Source of the DNA: Planctomycetota bacterium
Lineage (GTDB): Bacteria; Planctomycetota; PUPC01; JABMSA01
Reading direction: 5' to 3'
Assembly (NCBI GenBank): GCA_013202185.1
Contig: JABMSA010000068.1
Span: forward strand, 1 to 8,336
DNA length: 8,336 bases
Program-made: the position numbers and the translations under genes
Shown here: positions 1 through 6,350 of the stretch, in pieces
Layout of the letters: each line of letters starts with the position of its first letter
Numbering within the stretch: the stretch's first letter is position 1
The notes under the pieces: model-generated
Seen by the model: only the letters and a program-made list of their open reading frames with translations
Told to the model about the DNA's origin: nothing
Database searches by the model: none

Positions 1-673
1 CCCCAGTTCTTGGCAACTGTGATATCAGCTTGTCTATAAAACGCGCGTCACTAAGTAATGAGTTTGCCGCGCACACAACAATGTGAACAGGTACATCCAA
101 GCCTAGTCTGGCTGTAATCATGCCCAGTTCGCACTGGTGTTCGATGGAAAAAGTCCGATTCCCGCCATCAATGTAAAAATATGGCGCAAAGACGCCAGCC
201 GGTCTCAACTTGCGTATCTCGTCTGCGAACTCTTCGTATTCGGGGTCCGTCAGGAATATCAATGGAATCCTGTTTCGTTGATAGTCAGCAACAGCTCGGC
301 ACATGTCGTGAGCATCTTTGGCCGAGGAGAAATCGGACGGAACTATGGCAGCGGATCGCTGCAGAGACAAGTGGAATGGCCCTCCCAAGTGCTCAGAAAG
401 TCTACAATACGATCTCTTGAAAGAACTAACGCCGGTCTTGGCCTGCGAAGATTTTATCAGGTCAAGATCGTTGCCAAAAGCATACGTCATTGGATCTATG
501 AAGAAGGACTTCGATAACTTGTGAGCGATCAGGCTTGCCGTGGCTGCAGGAGTTGCCTCCACCAAATTTGCGCCTATGATTACGCCGTCCAAGAGATTAG
601 CTGTCTTTAAGACATATCGCTTTTCCGCATGGGTTCCCATTCTTATGATAACATGTGGCTCTACAACGGACAT
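1..673 (-). CDS. Unrecognised alpha/beta protein, C-terminus cut by window edge
   Basis: The frame is open from ATG at 673 to the left edge, giving 224 codons without a stop. A strong ribosome site (GGGAGG, 679-684) sits 5 nt before the ATG, inside the end of the upstream gene, so the two genes overlap by 13 nt and are almost certainly co-translated. I do not recognise the family with confidence. Hydrophobic strands recur between amphipathic helices: HVIIRMG (7-13), GVIIGANLVE (30-39), SFFIDPMTYAFG (56-67), IPLIFLTDPEYEEF (136-149), GVFAPYFYI (160-168) and VPVHIVVCAANS (194-205). This pattern suggests a TIM-barrel-like fold, and a distant relative of tRNA-guanine transglycosylase-type barrels is one guess. 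There is no signal peptide or membrane segment, so it is probably cytoplasmic. Codon use includes many ATA, AGA and TTA codons, unlike the GC-rich genes to the right. It is the last gene visible in the left operon, and the operon may continue beyond the edge. Confidence 0.85.
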   Translation of the reverse strand, partial: MSVVEPHVIIRMGTHAEKRYVLKTANLLDGVIIGANLVEATPAATASLIAHKLSKSFFIDPMTYAFGNDLDLIKSSQAKTGVSSFKRSYCRLSEHLGGPFHLSLQRSAAIVPSDFSSAKDAHDMCRAVADYQRNRIPLIFLTDPEYEEFADEIRKLRPAGVFAPYFYIDGGNRTFSIEHQCELGMITARLGLDVPVHIVVCAANSLLSDARFIDKLISQLPRTG

Positions 674-1089
674 CTCTGCCTCCCTTTCTCAAGCATCTGA
701 ATATGATCATTCCTGTATAATTGCCGCACTATGCTAGATTGTTCAGCAGGAATGATCTCGTAACAACGCCCAGAATCACTGACTGCGAATAAGCCGATAC
801 CGCATTCGCACAACAGCTCCTGGTCAATACGTTTCGCTATGCCACCTGGCATAGCAATATAGACCAGATCGGAACACAGCCTGTAGATCAAAGCCTGTTC
901 GAGAGCGCGTTTCCATCTATAGAGCTTGAGTTCGACTGCTATCGTGAGATCCTTTTGTGAAGAGTAGCCGTAAAGATCGATGCTATAGTCATAGAACTGT
1001 AGCTCAGGCTCCTGCCGGCGAAAGGTCTTACGTCGAATGTGGCCGGATATCGGCCGGAAAAGATCTGTTTCTTTCTTAATACACCTCAT
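661..1089 (-). CDS. Small PD-(D/E)XK-nuclease-like protein
   Basis: This 142-residue protein starts at ATG 1089, preceded by GGAG with 5-nt spacing. It overlaps the upstream membrane-protein gene by 14 nt and the downstream gene by 13 nt. The visible core fits a restriction-endonuclease-like fold. Asp38 lies in YSIDLYGY, followed by a strand with Glu53-x-Lys55 (AVELKLYRW), then a helix with Gln65 (ALEQALIYR). The strand DLVYIAMP (74-81) and a late strand GIGLFAVSDSG (97-107) follow, the latter like the end of many compact PD-(D/E)XK domains. Spacing of D38 to E53xK55 and the trailing helix glutamine match the family's metal-binding and catalytic layout. That suggests metal-dependent nucleic-acid cleavage or binding, but the substrate cannot be read from the sequence. 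No membrane segment is seen. The family assignment rests on motif reading alone, so it is plausible but unconfirmed. Confidence 0.8.
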   Translation of the reverse strand: MRCIKKETDLFRPISGHIRRKTFRRQEPELQFYDYSIDLYGYSSQKDLTIAVELKLYRWKRALEQALIYRLCSDLVYIAMPGGIAKRIDQELLCECGIGLFAVSDSGRCYEIIPAEQSSIVRQLYRNDHIQMLEKGRQRCPL

Positions 1090-1675
1090 ACTTACTCCGA
1101 CAATCTAGCATCCTGTCGTGGTGCCGCAACATGCCATAGAAATTGATGAGACAAGCGCCTATAAGAAATAGTGTCGGAATCCAAGACCACTCTATTGCCC
1201 ATCCAGGCAAAGGGAGAATTGGACGGATTACGAGAAAAGTCGCAACGGCCGCAAGGAACTGCCAAGTGAGCAAGTACAGAACAAAACGGCTCAACCATTT
1301 CGCCCTGCGAGTCCATGCTTTCACCGAAATGTGCATGGTCTTGTAATCGGCCAGCGCTTCCGAGTCCTTCTCAACAAAATCAAACAATGCATCGTAGTAC
1401 GCCTCGCTCCCTGCCGGACTAATTTCGACCTCATCATAGCTGTGAGGGAGCACTATACTTTGAACGATCGATTTTGGGTTGTCGAAAACTGGCAAGAGCG
1501 CCTCGCCGAGCTTGTTGGCGATCAGCCTTCGCATCTGAGACAGGACTTCCTTGTTGCCCTGAAGAATCTCTTTGAGACAATTGGTCCGATCACCATATTT
1601 GTAAAGCGCAGCAAGGGCTCCTGCGAGAACGAAGCCATGTAAGCCGAGAAGAAAACTTAATTCAGCACCTGTCAT
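1076..1675 (-). CDS. Three-helix membrane protein of unknown function
   Basis: This 199-residue protein starts at ATG 1675 inside an ATGA overlap with the stop of the Panacea-like gene, so translational coupling is expected. Hydrophobic stretches mark three likely membrane helices: residues about 5-27 (LSFLLGLHGFVLAGALAAL), 129-154 (SRFVLYLLTWQFLAAVATF onward) and 163-183 (WSWIPTLFLIGACLINFYG). Between helix 1 and helix 2 lies a ~100-residue soluble, mixed-charge domain. It contains EVLSQMRRLIANKLGEALLP and an acidic patch (about 92-110), and a basic cluster (WTRRAKW, 121-127) just precedes helix 2. By the positive-inside rule this soluble part is probably cytoplasmic. The C-terminus is short and charged (MLRHHDRMLDCRSKYEVY). 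I do not recognise a family. Its position between a putative regulator or antitoxin and a nuclease-like protein would suit a membrane effector or anchor, which is inference from context only. Confidence 0.82.
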   Translation of the reverse strand: MTGAELSFLLGLHGFVLAGALAALYKYGDRTNCLKEILQGNKEVLSQMRRLIANKLGEALLPVFDNPKSIVQSIVLPHSYDEVEISPAGSEAYYDALFDFVEKDSEALADYKTMHISVKAWTRRAKWLSRFVLYLLTWQFLAAVATFLVIRPILPLPGWAIEWSWIPTLFLIGACLINFYGMLRHHDRMLDCRSKYEVY

Positions 1676-2241
1676 GTTCTTCGCCTTCGGCGCAAGATTC
1701 TATCCTTGATTTCCGATTCTGTTGTCCATGTCGGATGTTTGGTGTAAACGTAATAGATCAAGTCCGAAAGAGAATAGCTGCCGAACTTGGATTTGATCTT
1801 GCGGATTGTGGCGACAAAAGGCCGGTACTCATTCCTTGTCATTAACGTTTCGACTCGCCTAAGTCCTTTGTCAGTTAGTGCGTACCGTCGTTCCTCAAAA
1901 GCATCGGCTGTTTCCTGCTCATCATCGTCCACGAGGTCGTCGAACGTCAGCATTTCCACCTCAACCGCCTCCTCTTCAGTTGCTTCTGCGACCGATTCGC
2001 TTCTAATCAGATCGAGGTTCTCCAAGAACTCTAAGTCGTCGTAAAGCTTTGAGGAATAAGGCCCCGCTTTGTATTTCGTGAACTCGAAACCGTGTTCACC
2101 TGGGCTGATATTTTCTTCTTCTTCCAGAAGAAAAAGGAGCTTTTGCAGTCGCGTAATCCCACGAATGCCTTCTGCCTCTGCTCCTTCAGGTGTGAGACCC
2201 AAAAGGAGCAAGAGAAAATCGAGTTTCTTGATATTCGCCAT
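1672..2241 (-). CDS. Panacea/YwgA-like winged-helix protein
   Basis: I place the start at ATG 2241 (189 residues) rather than an in-frame GTG at 2271. A GGGAG site lies 10 nt before the ATG, and a promoter at 2290-2317 gives a ~42-nt leader. The protein resembles YwgA and Panacea (SocA-type, formerly DUF4065) proteins. An N-terminal helix leads to GITRLQKLLFLLE (28-40), then FEFTKYKAGPYSSKLYDDL (52-70), the hallmark 'F-x-Y-x-x-GPYS-x-x-L' segment. An acidic insert follows (84-116, nearly all E, D, A and V), then the wing-like RYALTDKG (119-126) and LIYYVYTKHPTWTTES (161-176). The basic C-terminus ends in RRRRR. Panacea proteins are known to act as proteolysis or chaperone adaptors and as hyper-variable antitoxins; whether this one does is inference. 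It is first in the operon, directly coupled to the membrane protein, which fits an antitoxin-first order. Confidence 0.82.
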   Translation of the reverse strand: MANIKKLDFLLLLLGLTPEGAEAEGIRGITRLQKLLFLLEEEENISPGEHGFEFTKYKAGPYSSKLYDDLEFLENLDLIRSESVAEATEEEAVEVEMLTFDDLVDDDEQETADAFEERRYALTDKGLRRVETLMTRNEYRPFVATIRKIKSKFGSYSLSDLIYYVYTKHPTWTTESEIKDRILRRRRRT

Positions 2242-2289
2242 TTTCGTTGCTCTCCCAAAGAAATGCTTCACACAACAACATCAACGCCA

Positions 2290-2317
2290 ATTATAGCCAT
2301 AAACCCCGCTGTTTCAA
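2290..2317 (-). promoter_or_regulatory. Sigma70-type promoter of the left four-gene operon
   Basis: Read on the minus strand, TTGAAA (2317-2312) and a perfect TATAAT (2295-2290) are separated by 16 nt. Transcription would start near 2283, about 42 nt before the ATG at 2241. It is the only near-consensus promoter I see for this operon. Confidence 0.7.
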
Positions 2318-2374
2318 CGAGATTTGGGCTTTCAAGAACCTTGATGTGCTGTCTCAATAATGTCGGCTTCCCGG

Positions 2375-2392
2375 AAAAAAGGCGGTGAGCCT
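2375..2392 (-). terminator. Weak intrinsic terminator after the sulfatase operon
   Basis: On the minus strand a short stem, AGGC-(TCACC)-GCCT, is followed by six T residues, starting 14 nt past the sulfatase stop codon. The stem is only 4 bp, so termination may be partial. Position and T-tract favour the call. Confidence 0.4.
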
Positions 2393-2405
2393 GAATCGTG
2401 CGCTT

Positions 2406-3755
2406 TTAACATCCTGAAATTGCCGGCAGTATTTCGGGCACATCCTCCCCCGCCTGGGCCATTCGGCGCTTGAGGGTTTCGGCAAGCTCGGCACGAACAG
2501 CAGCGTGCGCCGGATCGCGCACGAGGTCGTTGCGCTCGTGCGGATCGGCCTCGAGGTCGTACAGATATCTTTCGTGATAGGTGTCGCTGCCGGCCTGTAT
2601 GCGGCCGAGCCCCCACTGACTTTCCTCCGGCACCCAAACGCAGTATTTCCACTTCCTTGTCCGAATGGCGCGTGCGACGAAGCTCTCGCTTATCTGCATG
2701 AATATTTCATCGGGCCGGTTGTTCGCGGCGCCGTTGGCCAGCTCCTGCAACGGCCGGCCGCGGAACGTCGTCGGCTGAGGAATGCCCGCGCAGGCCAGGA
2801 ACGTCGGCGGAATATCGATGAGGCTCACGAGCTGATCGATCACCTTGCCGCCTTTGAAGCCGGGGCCGCAGGCGATCATCGGAATGCGCGTGCAGGCGTC
2901 GTGACACGCGCGCTTGTACTCGATGTTGCGCGTGAAGAAGTGCGAGCCGTGATCGCTGGTGTAGATGATCACCGTGTTGTCGGCCATGCCCAGCTTTGCA
3001 AGCTCGGACCGGATGCGGCCGAGATTGTGGTCGAGGCTGTTGCAGCAGCCCAGGTAGTCGGGGAAATTCTCGCGCCAGTCGCCTTCGGTGCCGACGAGGT
3101 CGCCCGGCACTTCGTAGTCCTTCCAGCGCTCCTTCGAGCCGTCCGGCCCTTCGTAGCAGGCGTGATCGTTCTGGTGGTGCGGCTCGATGTACGACAGGAA
3201 CAGGAAGAACGGCCGCTGTCCGTCGCGGGTACGGAGGTAGTCGAGTGCGAAATCGGTTACGCAATCGACCCGGTAGCCCTTGAAGTCGACCTGGTTCATG
3301 TCGGCGTCGAACATGTGGCCGTCGTAGCCGTGCGATGTGAACTCGAGGACGTCTGCGGCCAGCCAGTAGTCCTTCCATCCGCCGCGCCGCTCGGGCGGGA
3401 CCGCCATCTCGCGGTAGTTGGCATTTTCGTCCGACGCGAGGTGCCACTTGCCGATGTAGCCCACTTCGTATCCGGCTTCGGAGCACCAGTGTGCGATGGT
3501 CTTTGCATCGAGCGGCAGGGCGATGTTGTTGCGGAAGCACCCGACCTCTGCGGCGTACTTGCCCGTTTGCAGGCAGGCCCTGGCCGGCCCGCAGACCGGC
3601 TGGCAGGTGAAGGCGTGCTCGAACCGCACACCCTCGGCCGCCATCCGGTCGAGGTTGGGCGTTACGTTGAGCTTCTGTCCGTAGCAGCCGCAGGTGTCCC
3701 AGCGCTGTTGATCGGTGAAGAAGAACAAGATGTTGGGACGAGAATCATTGCTCAC
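2406..3755 (-). CDS. Sulfatase, cysteine-type (formylglycine-dependent)
   Basis: This 449-residue enzyme would hydrolyse sulfate esters. It has the alkaline-phosphatase-like sulfatase fold over nearly its whole length. Strand 1 ends in TDQQR with metal ligands Asp15 and Gln16. The formylglycine motif is C55-G-P-A-R59 followed by LQTGKY (62-67). GKWHL supplies Lys103 and His105, EPHH includes His193, and SDHGS gives Asp268 and His269. Lys281 lies in IEYKRA. The C-terminal subdomain carries the usual LYDLEADPHERNDL (398-411). There is no signal peptide, since the core begins at residue 7, so it probably acts in the cytoplasm. GTG 3755 is the start, with GGGAG 9 nt upstream and no ATG in frame nearby. 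It lies 19 nt after the other sulfatase and is surely co-transcribed. Natural substrate is unknown, with a sulfated carbohydrate most likely. A Cys55 enzyme needs a formylglycine-generating enzyme or anaerobic maturase, neither of which is in this window. Confidence 0.95.
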   Translation of the reverse strand: MSNDSRPNILFFFTDQQRWDTCGCYGQKLNVTPNLDRMAAEGVRFEHAFTCQPVCGPARACLQTGKYAAEVGCFRNNIALPLDAKTIAHWCSEAGYEVGYIGKWHLASDENANYREMAVPPERRGGWKDYWLAADVLEFTSHGYDGHMFDADMNQVDFKGYRVDCVTDFALDYLRTRDGQRPFFLFLSYIEPHHQNDHACYEGPDGSKERWKDYEVPGDLVGTEGDWRENFPDYLGCCNSLDHNLGRIRSELAKLGMADNTVIIYTSDHGSHFFTRNIEYKRACHDACTRIPMIACGPGFKGGKVIDQLVSLIDIPPTFLACAGIPQPTTFRGRPLQELANGAANNRPDEIFMQISESFVARAIRTRKWKYCVWVPEESQWGLGRIQAGSDTYHERYLYDLEADPHERNDLVRDPAHAAVRAELAETLKRRMAQAGEDVPEILPAISGC

Positions 3756-3774
3756 TGTCCTTGCTCCCTGGGCC

Positions 3775-5244
3775 TTATACCTCAGCCGCCAATCCCAGCC
3801 GCTCGAACTGCTCGGCGGGTGCGTCGTTCTCTTTCATCAGGCGGACCGTGTGCGCGATCATCATCTTTTCGATCTCGGGGTCGTCGATGGGCTGCTCCTG
3901 GCCCGGGTCGTTCTCGAGGTCGAAGAGCATTGTGCCGAAGGGGTGGACGTCTGCCCATCCGTGGCCTTTAACCTTCATCGTCCTGACGCCCTTGGTAAAC
4001 TCGAACGGCTCGGCAAGCTGGGTTGTCTTGAGTTCGTCGATTCCGAACATTCCGCGCATGTGAGTGGGCATGACCGTGTAGTTGAAGAGGGGCTCGTTGC
4101 CCGGCCTGGTGGGCGCGCGCATGTAGACGTATCGGCCGTCGGTGCAGTTGACGTGCCCGCCGTGCATGCCGAACAGCCCGGCCTGGCGCACGGGCGCGTC
4201 TGAGGCGATCGCGTCGCGCAGCGGCTTGCCTTGCATGTCCTTGGGCAGGTCTACTCCGAAATATTCGAGCAGCGTTGCCGGCAGGTCGATGGTCTGCACG
4301 AGGCTCTTGCGCCGCTCGCCGCTCTTGCTGCAGCGCGGGTCCCAGATGAAGAGGGGAGTGTGTGCGATCTCGTTGTAATAGGGCTGCACGCACTTGCCCC
4401 ACCAGTCGTGCTCGCCGAGCAGGAAGCCGTGGTCGGTGTTCACGATCAGCATCGTATCGTCCCACAGTTTCAGCTCGGCCATCAGGTCGAGCACCTTGCC
4501 GAGGTAGGCGTCGCACATGCTCACCAGTGCGGCGTTCTCGTAGCGCATATGGCTGACCTGTCCGGGCGTTTCGGTTACGCGGCCGTAGGTGGGCCAGTCG
4601 AACATCGGGCCGTCGTAATCGTGGGGGTAGAGGTCCTTGTAATTCTGGTTGCTGAAGTACGGCTCGTGCGGGTCGAACGTCTCGAGCTGGAGGAACCAGT
4701 TGTCTTCATTGCAGTTTGTTCGGAGGAACTCGAGTCCCATGGCAAACGTTTTCGCCTGGGGCTGGTCCTTCTCGTCCTGCATGTGTTTTCGATTGACAGC
4801 ATCCTGCAGCAGCCAGTTGTCTTTGGTTTTGTTGATCTGATCGGAGCAGTCCTTTATCGTCAGGTCGGGTTTCCACGGGTCGCCCTCCTGGCCTCGCGAG
4901 ATCTGCCACGAACTGTATCGGTTGTGATAGGTGCAGCCGCCGTCTTCCCAGTAGTGGTAGTGATCGCTTGCGAGGTGCGTGTAGATGCCGTTGTTCTTGA
5001 GTATCTGCGGCGTCGAGTCGTCAAAAGGTTCGAGCGGCCCCCAGCTTCGATGGAGGAAGTTGCATCGGCCGGTGTGAAGCTCGCGCCGCGCGGGCATGCA
5101 CGGCATGCTGCCCACGTATGAGTTGTCGAACGTCACGCTCCTCTCGGCCAGGCGCTGGAAGTTCGGCGCGTGGACCCAGTTGCAGCCGTAGGGAGGCAGC
5201 ATTCGCCGGTTGAGGGAATCGAACATCACCATTATTGCTTTCAT
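3775..5244 (-). CDS. Sulfatase, cysteine-type, second subfamily
   Basis: The start is ATG 5244, with GGAG 8 nt upstream. An in-frame GTG at 5253 falls just after that site and is less likely. The protein is 489 residues. Numbered from this ATG, KAIMVMFDSLNRR places metal ligand Asp9 at the end of strand 1. The formylglycine motif is C49-M-P-A-R53, with LHTGR completing the signature. SDHYHYWEDGG supplies a histidine-rich strand, DPHEPYF includes His194, and NTDHGFLLGEHDWWGK carries Asp271, His272 and Lys284. The C-terminus has LFDLENDPGQEQP (440-452). The MPCMPARRELHTGR sequence and the HRSWGPLEPFDDS segment place it in a different sulfatase subfamily from its neighbour. No signal peptide is visible, so it is probably cytoplasmic. 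It sits 30 nt after the broken URO-D-like gene and 19 nt before the other sulfatase. Substrate is unknown; a sulfated glycan or sulfate ester is inferred. Confidence 0.95.
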   Translation of the reverse strand: MKAIMVMFDSLNRRMLPPYGCNWVHAPNFQRLAERSVTFDNSYVGSMPCMPARRELHTGRCNFLHRSWGPLEPFDDSTPQILKNNGIYTHLASDHYHYWEDGGCTYHNRYSSWQISRGQEGDPWKPDLTIKDCSDQINKTKDNWLLQDAVNRKHMQDEKDQPQAKTFAMGLEFLRTNCNEDNWFLQLETFDPHEPYFSNQNYKDLYPHDYDGPMFDWPTYGRVTETPGQVSHMRYENAALVSMCDAYLGKVLDLMAELKLWDDTMLIVNTDHGFLLGEHDWWGKCVQPYYNEIAHTPLFIWDPRCSKSGERRKSLVQTIDLPATLLEYFGVDLPKDMQGKPLRDAIASDAPVRQAGLFGMHGGHVNCTDGRYVYMRAPTRPGNEPLFNYTVMPTHMRGMFGIDELKTTQLAEPFEFTKGVRTMKVKGHGWADVHPFGTMLFDLENDPGQEQPIDDPEIEKMMIAHTVRLMKENDAPAEQFERLGLAAEV

Positions 5245-5274
5245 ACAGGACACTCCAAAGTTTGGTGTTGCGGG

Positions 5275-5776
5275 TCAGTTCATCCTCGCGTCGTATTGCT
5301 TTACCCACTCGCAGACGGCCTTGATCGTTTTCGGCCGGCACGCCGGAGGCATGACGCCGGCGGATGTGATGCAGATGCCGCGATGGTGGGGCAGAATGGC
5401 CAGGTCGGCCTCTATCTTCGAGATGATTTCTTCGGCCGGCCGCATCCAGAGCATGGCGTTGGTGCCGCCTGCGAGGCACTTGTCGGGGCAGGCCGTGCGG
5501 GGTGGCGAAGGTTCTGCGGCTCGTGCCGTTCTGAGAGATCGTCTCGGAAGTAGTGTTTCTCCTTGTCTCTTTGACGCAGCCGGAGACCCCGGCGATTCTG
5601 TCGCTGCCGATCCAATCCTGTATCTCGTCCTCGTTCATCTCGGCAAAGGGTGCGCTGTGCATCCACGGGTAGGCGCCGAAAAGCTTCGGCCAGAAGGGCA
5701 GCCTGTCGACCGGCTGCAACTTTACGGCCGCAACCCATCGCTCGCGGGGCGACATTGCCGAAAGCTGTGCGTGCAT
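5275..5776 (-). pseudogene. Broken URO-D-family (methyltransferase-like) gene
   Basis: Two halves of a uroporphyrinogen-decarboxylase-family protein lie in different frames. From ATG 5776 (AAGGTGG 7 nt upstream) about 95 residues match the N-terminus of corrinoid-methyltransferase-like URO-D proteins: MSPRERWVAAVKLQPVDRL, then FWPKLFGAYPW and DEIQDWIGSD. That frame degenerates after about 5495. In another frame, from about 5492 to TGA 5275, a typical C-terminus appears: CLAGGTNAMLWMRPAEEI, then GICITSAGVMPPACRPKT and a final helix ending VKQYDARMN. Together they give roughly 165 residues, whereas intact relatives are usually 330-400. A central block of about 150-200 residues is therefore missing and the joint is out of frame. 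The product, if any, should be non-functional. It is first in the sulfatase operon, just behind a strong promoter, so the operon may once have coupled methyl transfer or demethylation with desulfation. A sequencing or assembly error cannot be excluded. Confidence 0.8.
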
Positions 5777-5866
5777 TCGAGGGCCACCTTGGTCATCTAT
5801 CGATCGGATGTTGCATCCAACGGTGGCGGGCGGGCGTGCCGCCGTTGCTTCTGCAATAGTGAGCAC

Positions 5867-5894
5867 ATCATACCACGCCGGAGGCCGAAGTCAA
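5867..5894 (-). promoter_or_regulatory. Sigma70-type promoter of the URO-D/sulfatase operon
   Basis: On the minus strand TTGACT (5894-5889) and TATGAT (5872-5867) are 16 nt apart. Start of transcription near 5860 leaves an ~84-nt leader before ATG 5776 and excludes the in-frame GTG at 5866 as a start codon. Confidence 0.7.
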
Positions 5895-5905
5895 GAAGAA
5901 AAACA

Positions 5906-5929
5906 AGCCCAGCAGTGAACTACTGGGCT
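5906..5929. repeat. Palindrome (AGCCCAG type), possible terminator
   Basis: A 10-bp stem with one mismatch and a TGAA loop: AGCCCAGCAG / CTACTGGGCT. On the minus strand it is followed by TTGTTTTTCTTC, so it could insulate the operon promoter just downstream from upstream transcription. The AGCCCAG arm is shared with the palindrome at 6007-6028, which suggests a common REP-like origin. Confidence 0.6.
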
Positions 5930-5983
5930 ATTTTCAGTCGTCCTTACAGGACTGCATCCCTGGGTCGGTGTTCGGCTTATGCA

Positions 5984-6030
5984 GTGCCGTAGGCACGGCT
6001 GAACGTAGCCCAGCGTTTCAACGCTGGGGC
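5984..6030. repeat. REP-like double palindrome
   Basis: Two hairpins stand 12 nt apart. GTGCC-GTA-GGCAC (5984-5996) is a perfect 5-bp stem. CCCAGCGTT-TC-AACGCTGGG (6009-6028) is a perfect 9-bp stem with a 2-nt centre. Paired palindromes of this kind, in a non-coding gap between divergent operons, are typical of REP/BIME elements mobilised by REP-associated tyrosine transposases. No such transposase is in the window. Confidence 0.65.
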
Positions 6031-6073
6031 CCAAATCTTCGAATCGTCGTCGTCGGAATGGATGTAGATGATT

Positions 6074-6141
6074 TTGTGGGAGGGAAACTTTTTGCAAAAA
6101 GTTCTCCCCCACGCCCCCCTTCAAAAAACTCTTGGGCTTTC
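6074..6141 (-). repeat. Dispersed ~67-nt repeat, copy 1 (inverted relative to copy 2)
   Basis: The reverse complement of this stretch matches 7851-7917 almost base for base: GAAAGCCCAAGAGTTTTT, a G-rich run, then the 18-nt palindrome AACTTTTTGCAAAAAGTT and CTCCCAC. The palindrome lies in a longer imperfect stem, with GTGGG (6076-6080) pairing with CCCAC (6108-6112). The RNA would form a long hairpin, so it may also stop transcription. Confidence 0.85.
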
Positions 6142-6271
6142 GGAGGTTTGAGGCCGTAGACGCACTGCTCCTGAACCGTCAAGACATAAGAAAGACCAGG
6201 ATAATTGATCACACCCCGGTGCAGCAGATGATTCCGACATAACAGCCGGCTCGGGGCGGCGCCGTTTTCTC

Positions 6272-6300
6272 TTGAAATACACGCCCTTTTGCTGTACCTT
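6272..6300 (+). promoter_or_regulatory. Possible promoter of the MBL hydrolase gene
   Basis: TTGAAA (6272-6277) and TACCTT (6295-6300) are separated by 17 nt, about 50 nt before the start codon. The -10 match is weak. From the repeat end at 6141 to here I see no gene or clear structure. Confidence 0.35.
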
Positions 6301-6350
6301 AATGATACACATTGAAAAAGCCGTGGATGGTTGCGTAAGGACGGCCGGCG

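Noticed and set aside
137..517. A 126-codon plus-strand open frame at the left edge
   Set aside because: The minus strand carries a longer open frame with a strong ribosome site and operon overlap. This one has neither.
2324..2333. A third occurrence of TTGGGCTTTC, as in the ~67-nt repeats
   Set aside because: Only 10 nt match and no palindrome follows, so chance is a sufficient explanation.
2505..3971. A 488-codon plus-strand open frame opposite the first sulfatase, and a 296-codon one at 4231-5121
   Set aside because: The composition is V-, A-, R- and E-rich with no family pattern, as expected antisense to GC-rich codons. The opposite strand encodes clear sulfatases with full active sites.
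5210..5992. A 260-codon plus-strand open frame over the URO-D remnant and the palindromes
   Set aside because: It crosses the operon promoter and the REP-like palindromes and shows no family resemblance. The minus strand holds recognisable protein halves.
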